A DNA stretch of 64,000 bases from Pelagibacterium sp. (GTDB lineage Bacteria; Pseudomonadota; Alphaproteobacteria; Rhizobiales; Devosiaceae). The position numbers and the translations under genes are program-made. The stretch lies in assembly GCA_002723255.1 (NCBI GenBank), contig PBNW01000056.1, forward strand, positions 21,508 to 85,507, read 5' to 3'. Of the stretch, positions 8,341-17,597 are shown piece by piece (positions within the stretch are counted from its first letter, which is position 1; each line of letters begins with the position of its first letter). Below the pieces are notes generated by a model. The model did no database searches. It worked only from the letters and a program-made list of their open reading frames with translations, and was not told the origin of the DNA.

Positions 8341-9462
8341 TCAAATGGTTAGCGACTGGTAGAGAGCCTCGATCTCATCGACCATGTGGACGAGCGAGAA
8401 GCGCGACTGGACGAAATCGCGCCGTGCTTCGGCCTCTCTCTGCAGCAACTCCGGTGCGGCGAGAAACGCCGCCATCGCCTCACCAAGCGGGCTCACGTCG
8501 TTGGGCGCGATAAGGCTTTGGGCGGTCGGTCCGAAGATTTCTCCAATTCCCCCGACATTGGTGGCGATGATCGGCCGGCCGGCGGCGGCGGCTTCCATGA
8601 CCACATAGGGCAGGGACTCGGCGCGGGAAGGCACCAGAACGCACCGGCCGCTGGCAAAAATGTCCCGCGCGGGCCGTATGCCGGCCAGGGTGATGCGCTC
8701 ACCAAGCCCCAACTGCGCGATCCGCTCACGCAGGGCAGCCGCATCCGGGCCATCTCCGGCCATGATGATGGTGGCAGGTCGACCGTCGGGCGCGCGCAGC
8801 GGGGCCAGCGCCTCGACGATCAGATCGATCCCCTTGAGCGTCCGCAATTCGCCCACAAAGGCGAAGTCGGCGGCGTCGGGGCCGGGGCTTATGGGAACGA
8901 ACTCGGCCGCGGCCAACCCGTTGTGAATAACCTCCTGGCGGCCCTGAGGCTGGGCGACATGGGAAGCAAATGTCTTCTGGGCGTAGCGGCTTTCAAAGAT
9001 CAGCGCATCGGTCAGCCGCAAGAGCGAGCGCTCGATGGTCATGAAGAGCCCGCCCGACAGCGACCGGGGATCGAAATGCAGCGCGCCGCCATGGGGCGTA
9101 TAAACCGCGCCCGCACGCTTTCGCCCGATGCGCGCCAGCCGTGCTCCGAACCCGCCCTTCGCCCCGTGTCCATGGAGGATATCGGCACCGGTCGACTTCG
9201 CCAGTGCACGAATCCTGGCCGGTGTGGTGATATCGTCGGGACCCAGAAGGCGCGGGATCGGAAACCGGTGGATGCCCAGCGCGGCGAACGGCTCCAACCC
9301 AGCGAGTTTTAAATCGGATTGCGCGTCGCCGCTCTCATCGACGACGATCCCCACCTCATGGCCGCGTTCGGCGAGCGTTCGCGTTAGGTCGGCGACATGG
9401 CGGAACAGCCCCCCGACGGGTGCCCGCATGACCTGGAGAACCCGGAGTTTGTCCCTGGCCAC
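8341..9462 (-). CDS. Glycosyltransferase family 4 (GT-B fold)
   Basis: Cytoplasmic glycosyltransferase, 373 aa, expected to add a sugar to the lipid-linked EPS repeat unit. The N-lobe has the glycine-rich VGGLFRHVADLTRTLAERGHEVGIV; the C-lobe has FVGELRTLKGIDLIVEALAPL, IMAGDGPD, and the donor-site signature SRAESLPYVVMEAAAAGRPIIATNVGGIGEIF, which carries the E-x7-E pattern of GT4 enzymes. The GTG start lies 3 bases after the stop of the export-protein gene, so they are co-transcribed. Donor and acceptor sugars are unknown. Confidence 0.9.
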   Translation of the reverse strand: MARDKLRVLQVMRAPVGGLFRHVADLTRTLAERGHEVGIVVDESGDAQSDLKLAGLEPFAALGIHRFPIPRLLGPDDITTPARIRALAKSTGADILHGHGAKGGFGARLARIGRKRAGAVYTPHGGALHFDPRSLSGGLFMTIERSLLRLTDALIFESRYAQKTFASHVAQPQGRQEVIHNGLAAAEFVPISPGPDAADFAFVGELRTLKGIDLIVEALAPLRAPDGRPATIIMAGDGPDAAALRERIAQLGLGERITLAGIRPARDIFASGRCVLVPSRAESLPYVVMEAAAAGRPIIATNVGGIGEIFGPTAQSLIAPNDVSPLGEAMAAFLAAPELLQREAEARRDFVQSRFSLVHMVDEIEALYQSLTI

Positions 9463-9465
9463 AGG

Positions 9466-10023
9466 TCAGATCCAGCGCTCTGCGATGACGATGGTATCGC
9501 CAGGCAGAATGGGGAAGTCGAGTTCCACGCTGCCCTTGACCATTTCATTGCCCTGCCGCCGATAGATTGTTGCCGTGTTGCGGTTGGCGGTATCGCTAAA
9601 GCCGCCAGCAGCGCTGATCGCCGCACGCACCGTCATGCCGTAGGAATAGGGATATTGCCCTGAAGACCCTATAGCGCCCTGGATGAAAAAGGGCCTGTAT
9701 TCAGCAACTTCGACGGCGACGTTCGGGTTCCGCATGTACCCGGCGGCCAGCGCCGATGCCACTTTGCGCGACAGTGCGTCGGTGGTTCCGCCGCGCGCCG
9801 CCACGGCACCGACGAGCGGCATCGAAATCGCGCCGGAATCGTCGACTCTGTAGGTGTTGGTGAGGTTGGGATCCCCATAGACACTGATGCGCAAGACATC
9901 GCCGCTGTCCAGAAGATAGGGACCGCTCTGTTCCACCAGATAGGTGGCGGGGCGTCCGCTGTGCGCGCATGCTCCCAAAAAGAGCGGCAACAATAGCAAG
10001 GCAAGGCGCAGCCGACCCATCAT
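9466..10023 (-). CDS. Polysaccharide export lipoprotein (Wza/OMA-like)
   Basis: Short member of the outer-membrane/periplasmic polysaccharide export family, 185 aa. A lipoprotein signal (LLLLPLFLGAC, cysteine near residue 20) is followed by the Poly_export domain (YLLDSGDVLRISVYGDPNLTNTYRVDDSGAISMPLVG) and one SLBB-type segment (GQYPYSYGMTVRAAISAAGGFSDTANR). It lacks the C-terminal outer-membrane helix of full Wza, as is usual for short rhizobial ExoF/GumB-like proteins. It is the first gene of the minus-strand EPS operon and is divergent from the chain-length protein. Confidence 0.9.
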   Translation of the reverse strand: MMGRLRLALLLLPLFLGACAHSGRPATYLVEQSGPYLLDSGDVLRISVYGDPNLTNTYRVDDSGAISMPLVGAVAARGGTTDALSRKVASALAAGYMRNPNVAVEVAEYRPFFIQGAIGSSGQYPYSYGMTVRAAISAAGGFSDTANRNTATIYRRQGNEMVKGSVELDFPILPGDTIVIAERWI

Positions 10024-10060
10024 ATTCGTCCCGTTTCATGCAGTGACGTTAGGTCTCCCA

Positions 10061-10127
10061 CGTCATGGTTAAAAAGCCCTTATCGGGAGCAGAACCGTGC
10101 GCGCTTAACCGAATGCTTACCATGACG
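10061..10127. promoter_or_regulatory. Inverted repeat in the divergent EPS promoter region
   Basis: Arms CGTCATGGTTAA (10061-10072) and TTACCATGACG (10117-10127) face each other across about 44 bases between the two divergent EPS genes. The minus strand of the left arm reads TTAACCAT, and a further TTAACC lies at 10105-10110. These match the half-site of the cell-cycle regulator CtrA, but no full TTAA-N7-TTAA site is present. Confidence 0.35.
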
Positions 10128-10162
10128 GGGCGATAAGCGCTTGACGACGAAGAGGCGACGAA

Positions 10163-12178
10163 ATGAACCAATCCGCATCCGGGGCAGAAAAGTCCGAGGA
10201 AAGCATCGACGCCAGCGTCATTTTGAGAGCCGTGGTTTCCAGGCTGTTCCGCATCGGTCTGGTGACGGTCCTGCTGCTGGCGGCGGCCTATGCGGTTCTG
10301 CTCTTTGTCCCCCGGCTTTACGAATCTCGGGCCGAATTGCTCGTCGAGCCGCGCAGCACCGCCTATACAAGCGCGGCAAGCAACCAGAACGCCGAAACCT
10401 ATTATATCGACATCGCGACTGTTTCGAGCCAGATCGAACTCATCAAGTCGCGTGACACCATCCTGGCGGCCATCGAAACCGCGGCGCTGCGCGACGAGCC
10501 CGCGTTCGAGGGCTGGAGCGACAGCGAAATCGTCGGCGAAATCGGTGACAATCTTGTGGTGACCCAGGAGCGCGCCTCGCGGTTGATTTCGGTGGCCTAT
10601 CGCCATACCGATCCCGATCTGGCGGCAAAAGTTGCCAACGCAGTCGTTCAGGCCCATGTCCAGCGTCGGGCCGGCCAGCAGATTTCCGATACAGTCGATG
10701 CCACGGCCTGGCTGCAGCAGGAAATAACCCGGCTGCGCCAGGACGTTGTCGGTGCAGAGCGCGCCATTGCCGATTTTCGTGTCCAGAACGACCTGTTTAC
10801 CGGCTCCAACAACGAGAGCCTGACCAATCAGCAGCTCTCGAATTTCTCGGCCCAGATCACAGCCGCCAATGAGCGGCGCAACGCTGCCCAGTCGCGCGCG
10901 CAGCTGATCCGCAGCCTGCTCGAATCGGGGCAGTCGGTCGGTGGCGTTTCCGACGTCCAGTCATCGGCGATCGTCCAGCAATTGAGCCAGGAAATGGCGC
11001 GGCTGCAGGGTGAACGTGCCCAGCAGGCAGCAACCTTCCTGCCCAGCCACCCCACGATCCGGGCACTCGATGCCCAGATTGCCGAAATCGACACCCAGAT
11101 CTCCAATGAAGGCCGCCGTGTCGCCCAGGCCCTCGAGGCGCAGGCCCAGATCGAAGCCGACCTTGAGCAATCCCTGCAGGCCGAGCTTGAACGGGTCAAG
11201 GTGACGGCGGGGTCCGATACCATCGAGGGGGTAACCCTTGCCGAACTCGAGCGCGAGGCGGCGGCCCAGCGCGAATTGCTCAATGCCTATCTCTTGCGGT
11301 TCACTGAAGCCTCGGCGCGCTCGGACATGGGCTCTGCGCTGCCCGACGTGCGTGTCGTGAGCGAAGCTGTGCCCTCCAGTTCTCCAGCTTCGCCCAAGAC
11401 AAGCCTTGTCCTGCTCGCTGTCGGCATCGCCGCGGTGCTTTTGCAGGTCGGCGCCGTCATTTTTTCCGAGCTGTTGTCGGGCCGTGCTCTCGTTGAACGT
11501 CCCGCCCGTCGGGAGCGGCCCGATCTCGATCAGGAAGACCCCGGTGCTGCGGCGCTCGATGATGCCGGGGTCACCGAGGCACCAGAAGCGCCTCAACCCC
11601 TTGCGATCACCGGTCACCGGCCCCCGGCCACCCCGATCGATACCGAAATCGAGGCCCTCGCTGCCAGCGTGCTGGCGCGGCTCGATCGGGTGATCCTGGT
11701 TGCGTCTGACCACAACGCGCAGGAAAGCCTCGATTTTGCCGAGCGCCTCACGGCTGCATTCGTCGATAACGGCCAGAGCGTGGCCGAAATCGACGCGGCC
11801 AGCGGCCAGCAGGGCATCGAGTTGGGTCTCACCGATCTTTGCGCGGAAGGTGCCGAATTCGGCGACGTCGTGCACAGGGGCGCCGACGACCGGTTTGCTT
11901 TCGTGCCGTGGGGGCAGGGCACGCGCCTCAACCGCAACACCGAGCGCGTGGCGACGCTGGTCGAAGCGCTCTCCGATATCTACGAGGCCATTGTTATCGT
12001 GACCGGCCGGGTCGGCATGACCTCGAGCCTGCCTCTCTTTACCGGCATTGAGGGCAAGTGCGTTCTTCTCTCGTCGGCGGGCACGAGCAACAGCGCCGAA
12101 GCCAGAGAAATCGCCGCACTCGGATTCTCCGATATCCGTGTCATTGCGACCGCCGAACCGCAGTCCGAAGTCGCCTGA
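10163..12178 (+). CDS. Wzz/Wzc-like polysaccharide co-polymerase with degenerate kinase domain
   Basis: Inner-membrane chain-length/co-polymerase protein of the EPS locus, 671 aa; AGAGGCG precedes the ATG. There is an N-terminal Wzz domain with TM1 near residues 30-50, a long coiled-coil periplasmic region (about 150-400, rich in Gln/Ala/Glu, with the GNVR-like stretch LAELEREAAAQRELLNAYLLRFTEA), and TM2 near 412-435 (SLVLLAVGIAAVLLQVGAVIF). The C-terminal 180 residues sit where the BY-kinase lies, but the expected Walker A is replaced by VILVASDHNAQESLDFAERL, with no GxGKST and no tyrosine-rich tail. It therefore probably does not act as an autokinase. It is followed 11 bases later by the deacetylase gene. 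Confidence 0.85.
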   Translation: MNQSASGAEKSEESIDASVILRAVVSRLFRIGLVTVLLLAAAYAVLLFVPRLYESRAELLVEPRSTAYTSAASNQNAETYYIDIATVSSQIELIKSRDTILAAIETAALRDEPAFEGWSDSEIVGEIGDNLVVTQERASRLISVAYRHTDPDLAAKVANAVVQAHVQRRAGQQISDTVDATAWLQQEITRLRQDVVGAERAIADFRVQNDLFTGSNNESLTNQQLSNFSAQITAANERRNAAQSRAQLIRSLLESGQSVGGVSDVQSSAIVQQLSQEMARLQGERAQQAATFLPSHPTIRALDAQIAEIDTQISNEGRRVAQALEAQAQIEADLEQSLQAELERVKVTAGSDTIEGVTLAELEREAAAQRELLNAYLLRFTEASARSDMGSALPDVRVVSEAVPSSSPASPKTSLVLLAVGIAAVLLQVGAVIFSELLSGRALVERPARRERPDLDQEDPGAAALDDAGVTEAPEAPQPLAITGHRPPATPIDTEIEALAASVLARLDRVILVASDHNAQESLDFAERLTAAFVDNGQSVAEIDAASGQQGIELGLTDLCAEGAEFGDVVHRGADDRFAFVPWGQGTRLNRNTERVATLVEALSDIYEAIVIVTGRVGMTSSLPLFTGIEGKCVLLSSAGTSNSAEAREIAALGFSDIRVIATAEPQSEVA

Positions 12179-12189
12179 GGGGCGATCCG

Positions 12190-13236
12190 ATGCCGCCTTA
12201 CTCAGTTTACAGGGCCGCCTTCGAAGCACTGGCGCTACCAGGGGTGACGGCCGGTCTGCGCAGGTTCTCCGCAGCGCGCGGTCTCATTTTTACGCTGCAT
12301 CGGGTTGTCCCTGACGCTCCGGCAGAGTTCTCGCCCAATTCAATCCTTCAGGTCCGGCCCGATTTCCTCGAAGCGGTGATTGTGCGGGCGCGTGAGGCCG
12401 GGTTCGATATCGTCGATCTCGATGAAGCCATAAGCCGGATCGACGCAGAGGACGCCAAGCCCTTTATCGTTTTGACCTTCGATGACGGCTATCGCGACAA
12501 TCTCGTTCACGCCTTGCCCATCCTGCGCAGGCACGCCGCACCCTTCACGCTCTATATCCCGACCGGCCTGATTGACGGAGTGGGGATTGTCTGGTGGCAG
12601 GCGCTCGAGGATATCATCGCCGCCAATGACGTGGTGGCATTCGACATGCCCGAGGGCCCGCACTACGGTGACGCCGGGACGCTGGACCAGAAAAACGCGA
12701 CCTTCGCCCATGTCTATGAGCGCTACCGCAAAATGGCCGAGCCCGAACGCGAGGCGTCGATCAGGACACTGGCCCAACGCTATGGGTTTGACCTTGCCGC
12801 GCACTGTCGCGAGCTGATCATGGACTGGTCCGAACTCAAGACTTTTGCCGGCGAGCCGCTGTGCACCATCGGCGCACACACGGTCTATCACTACGAACTG
12901 TCAAAACTGCCTCAAGACCAGATGCGGGCCGAGATCGAACAATCGGCCAATGTGCTTGGAGCCCAGTTCGGCAAGCGCCCGCGGCATTTGTCCTATCCCA
13001 TCGGTGGAGTCGCCGCTGCAGGCCCGCGCGAATTTGCCGCCGCGCGGGATCTGGGATTTGCCACCGCCGTGACCACGCGCCCGGGCGGTCTTTATGCCGA
13101 ACACCGCGCCCATCTCAATGCGCTGCCCCGGGTCTCGCTCAACGGATTGTTCCAGGAAAAGCGCTTTATCGACGTTTTCCTGACCGCCGAAGTGTTCACC
13201 CTGATGCGTCGGGGCCAGCGGCTCGACGTGGAGTAA
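12190..13236 (+). CDS. Polysaccharide deacetylase (NodB homology domain)
   Basis: 348 aa carbohydrate esterase family 4-type protein that would remove acetyl groups from the EPS or an intermediate. ATG at 12190 has GAGGGG 8 bases upstream. The NodB motifs are present: IVLTFDDGYRDN (general-base Asp and metal Asp, around residue 97), the zinc pair in GAHTVYHYELSKL, and SYPIGG. No signal peptide is evident, so it may act in the cytoplasm on the lipid-linked unit or be membrane associated. It is co-transcribed with the Wzz-like gene. It ends 3 bases before the convergent DUF2842 gene. Confidence 0.85.
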   Translation: MPPYSVYRAAFEALALPGVTAGLRRFSAARGLIFTLHRVVPDAPAEFSPNSILQVRPDFLEAVIVRAREAGFDIVDLDEAISRIDAEDAKPFIVLTFDDGYRDNLVHALPILRRHAAPFTLYIPTGLIDGVGIVWWQALEDIIAANDVVAFDMPEGPHYGDAGTLDQKNATFAHVYERYRKMAEPEREASIRTLAQRYGFDLAAHCRELIMDWSELKTFAGEPLCTIGAHTVYHYELSKLPQDQMRAEIEQSANVLGAQFGKRPRHLSYPIGGVAAAGPREFAAARDLGFATAVTTRPGGLYAEHRAHLNALPRVSLNGLFQEKRFIDVFLTAEVFTLMRRGQRLDVE

Positions 13237-13239
13237 ACC

Positions 13240-13446
13240 TCAGGCGTCGGGCTTCTGCATCCACCTGATCACCACCATGGCCGGAAACACCCAGCCCAGC
13301 CCGAACAGCACGAAAAAGGCCAGGTGAACGAGATTGTGCGCTCCTACCAGCCACAACTCGTAGATCCAGAGGCCCAAAGCCGTCCACATCACGAGCGTCA
13401 AAAGGGTCAGTCCGATGCCGACGGCCTTGCGCTGGCGCTGGGTCAT
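13240..13446 (-). CDS. DUF2842 family small membrane protein
   Basis: 68 aa. ATG at 13446 is preceded by GGAG 6 bases upstream and gives the usual length of this alphaproteobacterial family. Two hydrophobic helices (IGLTLLTLVMWTALGLWIYEL and LVHLAFFVLFGLGWVFPAMVVIRW) are followed by a short polar tail. Function unknown. Divergent from ctaA, and in this clade often found near cytochrome oxidase assembly genes. Confidence 0.75.
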   Translation of the reverse strand: MTQRQRKAVGIGLTLLTLVMWTALGLWIYELWLVGAHNLVHLAFFVLFGLGWVFPAMVVIRWMQKPDA

Positions 13447-13540
13447 TGCTGTCTCCATGCTGCGGCGTTTGTTATCATTGCCATTTGCCGGGCATCCCAT
13501 TAGCACTTCGGTCAATATTGACAACTCCGGTACGCTTACT

Positions 13541-14596
13541 GTGTCTGCCATCGTCTCCGCTGGTTCCGCATCGCTCGATTACGACCGCATCCGGCCCGTC
13601 CGCATCTGGCTCTACTGCCTTGCCGCGTTCGTGTTGCTGATCGTCGTGGTGGGTGGCGGTACGCGGCTGACCGAGTCCGGCCTTTCGATCACCAGCTGGA
13701 AGCCGATTTCCGGCATTATCCCGCCGCTGTCCGCCGCCGACTGGCAAGCCGAATTCGAGGCCTACCAGCAGATTCCGCAGTACCGGCTTGTCGAAAGCTG
13801 GATGGGCGTCGATGAGTTCAAATCGATCTTCTGGTGGGAATGGGGCCATCGCTTTCTGGCGCGCATGCTCGGCTTTGCCTTCGCCATCCCCTTTGCGATC
13901 TTCCTTATCCAGCGCCGTATCCCCAAAAGCCTCGTCTGGCCGATGACGGGTCTGTTTGTCGCAGGCGCCTTCCAGGGGTTTCTGGGCTGGTGGATGGTGT
14001 CCTCGGGCCTTTCCGAACTCACTTCGGTCTCTCAATATCGCCTCGCTGCCCATCTGTGCGCCGCGAGCATATTGATGATGGCGCTCGTCTGGGTGGCCAG
14101 AACGCTCGAACCCCCCGTCAGCGGCGTTGTGCCCTCACGCGGATGGACGATCGCCAATTGGGTCTTGGTCGCACTGCTGTTTATCCAGATCGGGGCAGGG
14201 GCACTTGTCGCCGGACTGGACGCCGGGTTCATCTACAACACCTGGCCCCTGATCGACGGCGCGATCGTGCCGGGCGGTCTGTTCACCATCGACCCGGCCT
14301 GGCGCAACATATTTGAAAACATTCTCACCGTGCAGTTCAACCATCGGAGCCTGGCCTACCTCATCACGATCTACGCGCTGGTCCTGTGGTGGCGCGGTCG
14401 CAAGGGTCCCGGTTTTGCGGGCGTTCACGCATGGCTGCCGCGTATCGCGGTGCTCATCGTGCTGCAGGTCGCCGTGGGGATCACGACGCTGCTGTCGGTG
14501 GTCAATATTCCCGTCGCGCTCGTCCATCAGGCGCTGGCCTTCACACTGGTGGCGATGGTGGTGGCCTATCTCTCTGATATGCATAGACTTTATTAG
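13541..14596 (+). CDS. ctaA: Heme A synthase (COX15/CtaA type 2)
   Basis: Inner-membrane enzyme converting heme O to heme A for aa3 oxidases, about 351 aa. Eight hydrophobic helices; VVGGGTRLTESGLSITSWKPISGIIPPL after TM1, the heme-ligand regions WWEWGHRFLARMLG and QFNHRSLAYLITIYAL, and QIGAGALVAGLDAGFIYNTWPLIDG are diagnostic. The GTG at 13541 gives the family's usual length; no strong ribosome site is visible, and upstream in-frame starts would run into the promoter of the divergent gene. Confidence 0.93.
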   Translation: MSAIVSAGSASLDYDRIRPVRIWLYCLAAFVLLIVVVGGGTRLTESGLSITSWKPISGIIPPLSAADWQAEFEAYQQIPQYRLVESWMGVDEFKSIFWWEWGHRFLARMLGFAFAIPFAIFLIQRRIPKSLVWPMTGLFVAGAFQGFLGWWMVSSGLSELTSVSQYRLAAHLCAASILMMALVWVARTLEPPVSGVVPSRGWTIANWVLVALLFIQIGAGALVAGLDAGFIYNTWPLIDGAIVPGGLFTIDPAWRNIFENILTVQFNHRSLAYLITIYALVLWWRGRKGPGFAGVHAWLPRIAVLIVLQVAVGITTLLSVVNIPVALVHQALAFTLVAMVVAYLSDMHRLY

Positions 14597-14653
14597 CGGT
14601 AGTATTATACCGCGCTATTAAGCAGTTGTAATATAACAGAAATTACTTTGTGC

Positions 14654-14682
14654 TTGACGGCGCATCGGGTCGCCTGTATCAC
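14654..14682 (+). promoter_or_regulatory. Predicted sigma-70 promoter of rplM-rpsI
   Basis: TTGACG (14654-14659), 17-base spacer, TATCAC (14677-14682). It leaves a leader of about 90 bases before the rplM ATG. Confidence 0.5.
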
Positions 14683-14777
14683 CCGCGTCGAAATGGCCAT
14701 TCGCAAGTCTGGCCGGGGATGGGCCTCCCGCTTTGGCGGCCTTGTCTCGTAAGAGATATCCAAAAGGATCAAGAACA

Positions 14778-15242
14778 ATGAAAACCTACTCGGCCAAGGC
14801 TGGCGAGATCGACAAGAAGTGGGTTTTGATCGACGCGGAAGGCCTCGTTGTAGGCCGTCTCGCTGCGGTCATCGCCACTCGCCTGCGCGGCAAGCACCTT
14901 CCGACCTTCACCCCCAATCAGGACATGGGCGACAATGTTATTGTCATCAATGCCGACAAGGTGAAGTTCACCGGCAAGAAGCTCGACGACAAGCGCTTTT
15001 ACTGGCACACCGGCTACCCCGGTGGCATCAAGGACCGCACCATGCGCGAACTGCTCGAGGGTCGTTTCCCCGAGCGCGTTGTTGAAAACGCCGTGCGCCG
15101 CATGATGCCGGGTGGCCCGCTGACCCGTGCCCAGCTCAAGAACCTGCGCGTTTACGCCGGTGCCGAGCATCCCCATGAAGCCCAGCAGCCCGAAACGCTC
15201 GATGTTGCCGCGCTCAACACCAAGAATGTGAGGGTGAAGTAA
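14778..15242 (+). CDS. rplM: 50S ribosomal protein L13
   Basis: Large-subunit ribosomal protein, 154 aa. ATG at 14778 is preceded by AAAAGGA. Typical L13 sequence: [35 protein letters not shown] [16 protein letters not shown] and [27 protein letters not shown]. The C-terminal extension ([17 protein letters not shown]) is usual in alphaproteobacteria. One base separates it from rpsI, the standard operon partner. Confidence 0.98.
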   Translation: MKTYSAKAGEIDKKWVLIDAEGLVVGRLAAVIATRLRGKHLPTFTPNQDMGDNVIVINADKVKFTGKKLDDKRFYWHTGYPGGIKDRTMRELLEGRFPERVVENAVRRMMPGGPLTRAQLKNLRVYAGAEHPHEAQQPETLDVAALNTKNVRVK

Positions 15243-15243
15243 T

Positions 15244-15723
15244 ATGTCCGAGACCATCAACTCCCTCGAAGATCTCGGCACGGCCACCGATACCGCTGTC
15301 AATGACGCGCCGGTTTATACCCAGAAGCTCGACAGCTATGGCCGCGCCTATGCCACCGGCAAGCGCAAGGATGCCGTTGCCCGCGTATGGATCAAGCCCG
15401 GTTCGGGCAAGATCACCGTCAACGGCAAGGAATTCACAGCCTATTTCGCCCGCCCGGTTCTCCAGATGATTCTGCAGCAGCCGATCGTGACCGCCGAGCG
15501 CGTCGACCAGTACGACGTGATCGCAACGGTCGCCGGCGGCGGCCTGTCCGGCCAGGCCGGTGCCATTCGCCACGGTCTGTCCCAGGCACTGACCCTTTAT
15601 GAGCCCGAGCTTCGCCCGACGCTCAAGAAGGGTGGCTTCCTGACCCGCGACAGCCGTGTGGTTGAACGCAAGAAGTACGGCAAGGCCAAGGCCCGTCGTT
15701 CGTTCCAGTTCTCCAAGCGTTAA
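15244..15723 (+). CDS. rpsI: 30S ribosomal protein S9
   Basis: Small-subunit protein, 159 aa, with an alphaproteobacterial N-terminal extension of about 35 residues before the conserved core ([27 protein letters not shown]). The C-terminus [17 protein letters not shown] has the basic tail ending in Lys-Arg that reaches the P site. Followed by a strong terminator. Confidence 0.98.
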   Translation: MSETINSLEDLGTATDTAVNDAPVYTQKLDSYGRAYATGKRKDAVARVWIKPGSGKITVNGKEFTAYFARPVLQMILQQPIVTAERVDQYDVIATVAGGGLSGQAGAIRHGLSQALTLYEPELRPTLKKGGFLTRDSRVVERKKYGKAKARRSFQFSKR

Positions 15724-15745
15724 TCCATCGCTTCCCGATTTTTGG

Positions 15746-15774
15746 AAAGGCCCGCTTCTGGCGGGCCTTTTTTG
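15746..15774 (+). terminator. Terminator of rplM-rpsI
   Basis: 10-bp perfect stem AAAGGCCCGC / GCGGGCCTTT (15746-15755 and 15761-15770), 5-base loop, then a T run. 22 bases after the rpsI stop. Confidence 0.92.
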
Positions 15775-15844
15775 TTTGCTTTAGGGGGTGGTCATCGACC
15801 GTTTGCATCTTATATAGGCACCTCTGGCCAGAGGGCGGACTTCC

Positions 15845-16792
15845 ATGAATATGCAAATAACGACTGCTGAACCTGCGGTAGCGGTTCTGGGTCTCAACAA
15901 GACCTATGACACGGGCTTTCACGCCCTCAAAAATATCAATCTCGACATCAGGGTGGGCGAAATTTTCGCGCTGCTCGGGCCCAATGGCGCGGGAAAGACC
16001 ACGCTGATCGGCACGATCTGCGGCATGGTTCGCCCCACGGACGGGCAGATTCTGGTCGGCGGGCATGATGTCGTCACCGAATTTCGCAAGACCCGCGCCA
16101 TGATTGGCCTGGTGCCGCAGGAATTGAGTTCGGATCGGTTCGAGACGGTTTGGGCGACCGTATCGTTCACCCGGGGCCTGTTCGGCAAACCGCGCAATGA
16201 CAAGGTCATCGAAAAGATCCTGCGTGACCTCTCTCTCTGGGACAAACGCAACGACAAGCTGATCACGCTTTCGGGCGGCATGAAGCGGCGGGTGTTGATC
16301 GCCAAGGCGCTCAGCCACGAACCGGAAATCCTGTTTCTCGATGAGCCCACGGCTGGCGTCGACGTCGAACTCCGGCGCGACATGTGGAATGTGGTCCGCG
16401 AACTGCGGGAAAACGGCGTCACGATCATTCTCACCACCCACTACATCGAAGAAGCCGAGGAGATGGCCGACCGGATCGGGGTCATCTCGAATGGCGAAAT
16501 CATTCTGGTGGAGGAAAAAGCCGAGCTGATGCGCAAGCTTGGCAAGAAGGATCTTGCCGTTCAGTTGCAGGAACCGCTCAAGACCCTGCCGCAATCGCTG
16601 ACAGATCTCGGGCTCAAACTCTCCGATGATGGTGAGGAACTGCGCTACAGCTATGACAGCCAGGCCGACCGGACCGGCATCGCGACCCTGATCGGAGCCC
16701 TCAATGCCGAAGGCATCAGGATCAAGGATTTGTCGACCCACCAGTCGTCGCTCGAGGAAATCTTCATTGGCCTTTTGAGGGACCGGACATGA
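15845..16792 (+). CDS. yadG: ABC-2 type exporter ATP-binding protein (YadG-like)
   Basis: 315 aa ATPase of an export-type ABC transporter. Walker [10 protein letters not shown] near residue 43, the YadG-like stretch [15 protein letters not shown], signature LSGGMKRR, Walker [20 protein letters not shown], switch His in TTHYIEE, and the C-terminal LEEIFIGLL. The close likeness to YadG (308 aa in E. coli) and the adjacent YadH-like permease support the pair assignment. The substrate of YadGH exporters is not settled. ATGA overlap with the permease. Confidence 0.9.
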   Translation: MNMQITTAEPAVAVLGLNKTYDTGFHALKNINLDIRVGEIFALLGPNGAGKTTLIGTICGMVRPTDGQILVGGHDVVTEFRKTRAMIGLVPQELSSDRFETVWATVSFTRGLFGKPRNDKVIEKILRDLSLWDKRNDKLITLSGGMKRRVLIAKALSHEPEILFLDEPTAGVDVELRRDMWNVVRELRENGVTIILTTHYIEEAEEMADRIGVISNGEIILVEEKAELMRKLGKKDLAVQLQEPLKTLPQSLTDLGLKLSDDGEELRYSYDSQADRTGIATLIGALNAEGIRIKDLSTHQSSLEEIFIGLLRDRT

Positions 16793-17550
16793 ACTACTAC
16801 GCGATCAAGTCCATATATGTATTTGAAATGGCGCGCTGGTGGCGCACTGTCACCCAGTCGATCATTTCCCCGGTCGTTTCGACATCGCTTTATTTCGTGG
16901 TGTTCGGCGCGGCCATCGGCTCGCGCATCGAATCGGTTGAAGGCGTCAGCTATGCGGCGTTCATCGTGCCAGGGCTCATCATGCTCTCGTTGCTGCAGCA
17001 ATCGCTGTCGAACGCATCCTTCGGCATTTACTTTCCCAAATTCGCCGGCACGGTCTATGAAATCCTGACCGCGCCGATCTCCCATGTGGAGACGGTGATC
17101 GCCTTTGTCGGCGCGGCGGCAACCAAATCGGTCATTCTGGCGCTGATCATCCTTCTGACGGCCAGTTTCTTTGTGGATCTCCATATCCAGCATCCGATCT
17201 GGATGATGGCGTTCATGGTGTTGACCGCCGTCACCTTCTCACTGATCGGCTTCATCATCGGCATCTGGGCGGACGGGTTCGAAAAACTCCAGCTCATCCC
17301 GCTGCTCATCGTTACGCCCCTGGCGTTCCTGGGCGGCACCTTCTATTCGATCACCATGCTGCCCGAGACCTGGCAGAACATCGCGTTGCTCAATCCCGTG
17401 GTTTATCTCGTGAGCGGTTTCCGCTGGAGCTTTTACGGGGTGGCCGATGTCGATGTGTGGATCAGTCTGGGCATGACGCTGGTCTTCATGGCCGCCGCGC
17501 TGGCCATCATCACCTGGATTTTCAGGACAGGCTACAAGCTTCGGGCCTGA
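16789..17550 (+). CDS. yadH: ABC-2 type exporter permease (YadH-like)
   Basis: 253 aa inner-membrane partner of the preceding ATPase, matching YadH in length. Six hydrophobic segments, with the ABC-2 signature region in the C-terminal half ([38 protein letters not shown]). Translationally coupled to the ATPase gene and followed by a terminator. Confidence 0.9.
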   Translation: MNYYAIKSIYVFEMARWWRTVTQSIISPVVSTSLYFVVFGAAIGSRIESVEGVSYAAFIVPGLIMLSLLQQSLSNASFGIYFPKFAGTVYEILTAPISHVETVIAFVGAAATKSVILALIILLTASFFVDLHIQHPIWMMAFMVLTAVTFSLIGFIIGIWADGFEKLQLIPLLIVTPLAFLGGTFYSITMLPETWQNIALLNPVVYLVSGFRWSFYGVADVDVWISLGMTLVFMAAALAIITWIFRTGYKLRA

Positions 17551-17565
17551 TCACACAAAGCAGAA

Positions 17566-17597
17566 CCCGGCGACTGGAGACAGTCGCCGGTTTTTTT
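17566..17597 (+). terminator. Terminator after the yadGH-like genes
   Basis: 10-bp stem CCGGCGACTG / CAGTCGCCGG with GAGA loop, followed by seven T. The T run overlaps the stop codon of the convergent gene at 17596. Confidence 0.92.

Noticed and set aside
10105..10120. Full CtrA box (TTAA-N7-TTAA)
   Set aside because: TTAA is followed by TTAC at a spacing of 8, not TTAA at 7. Only half-sites can be claimed.
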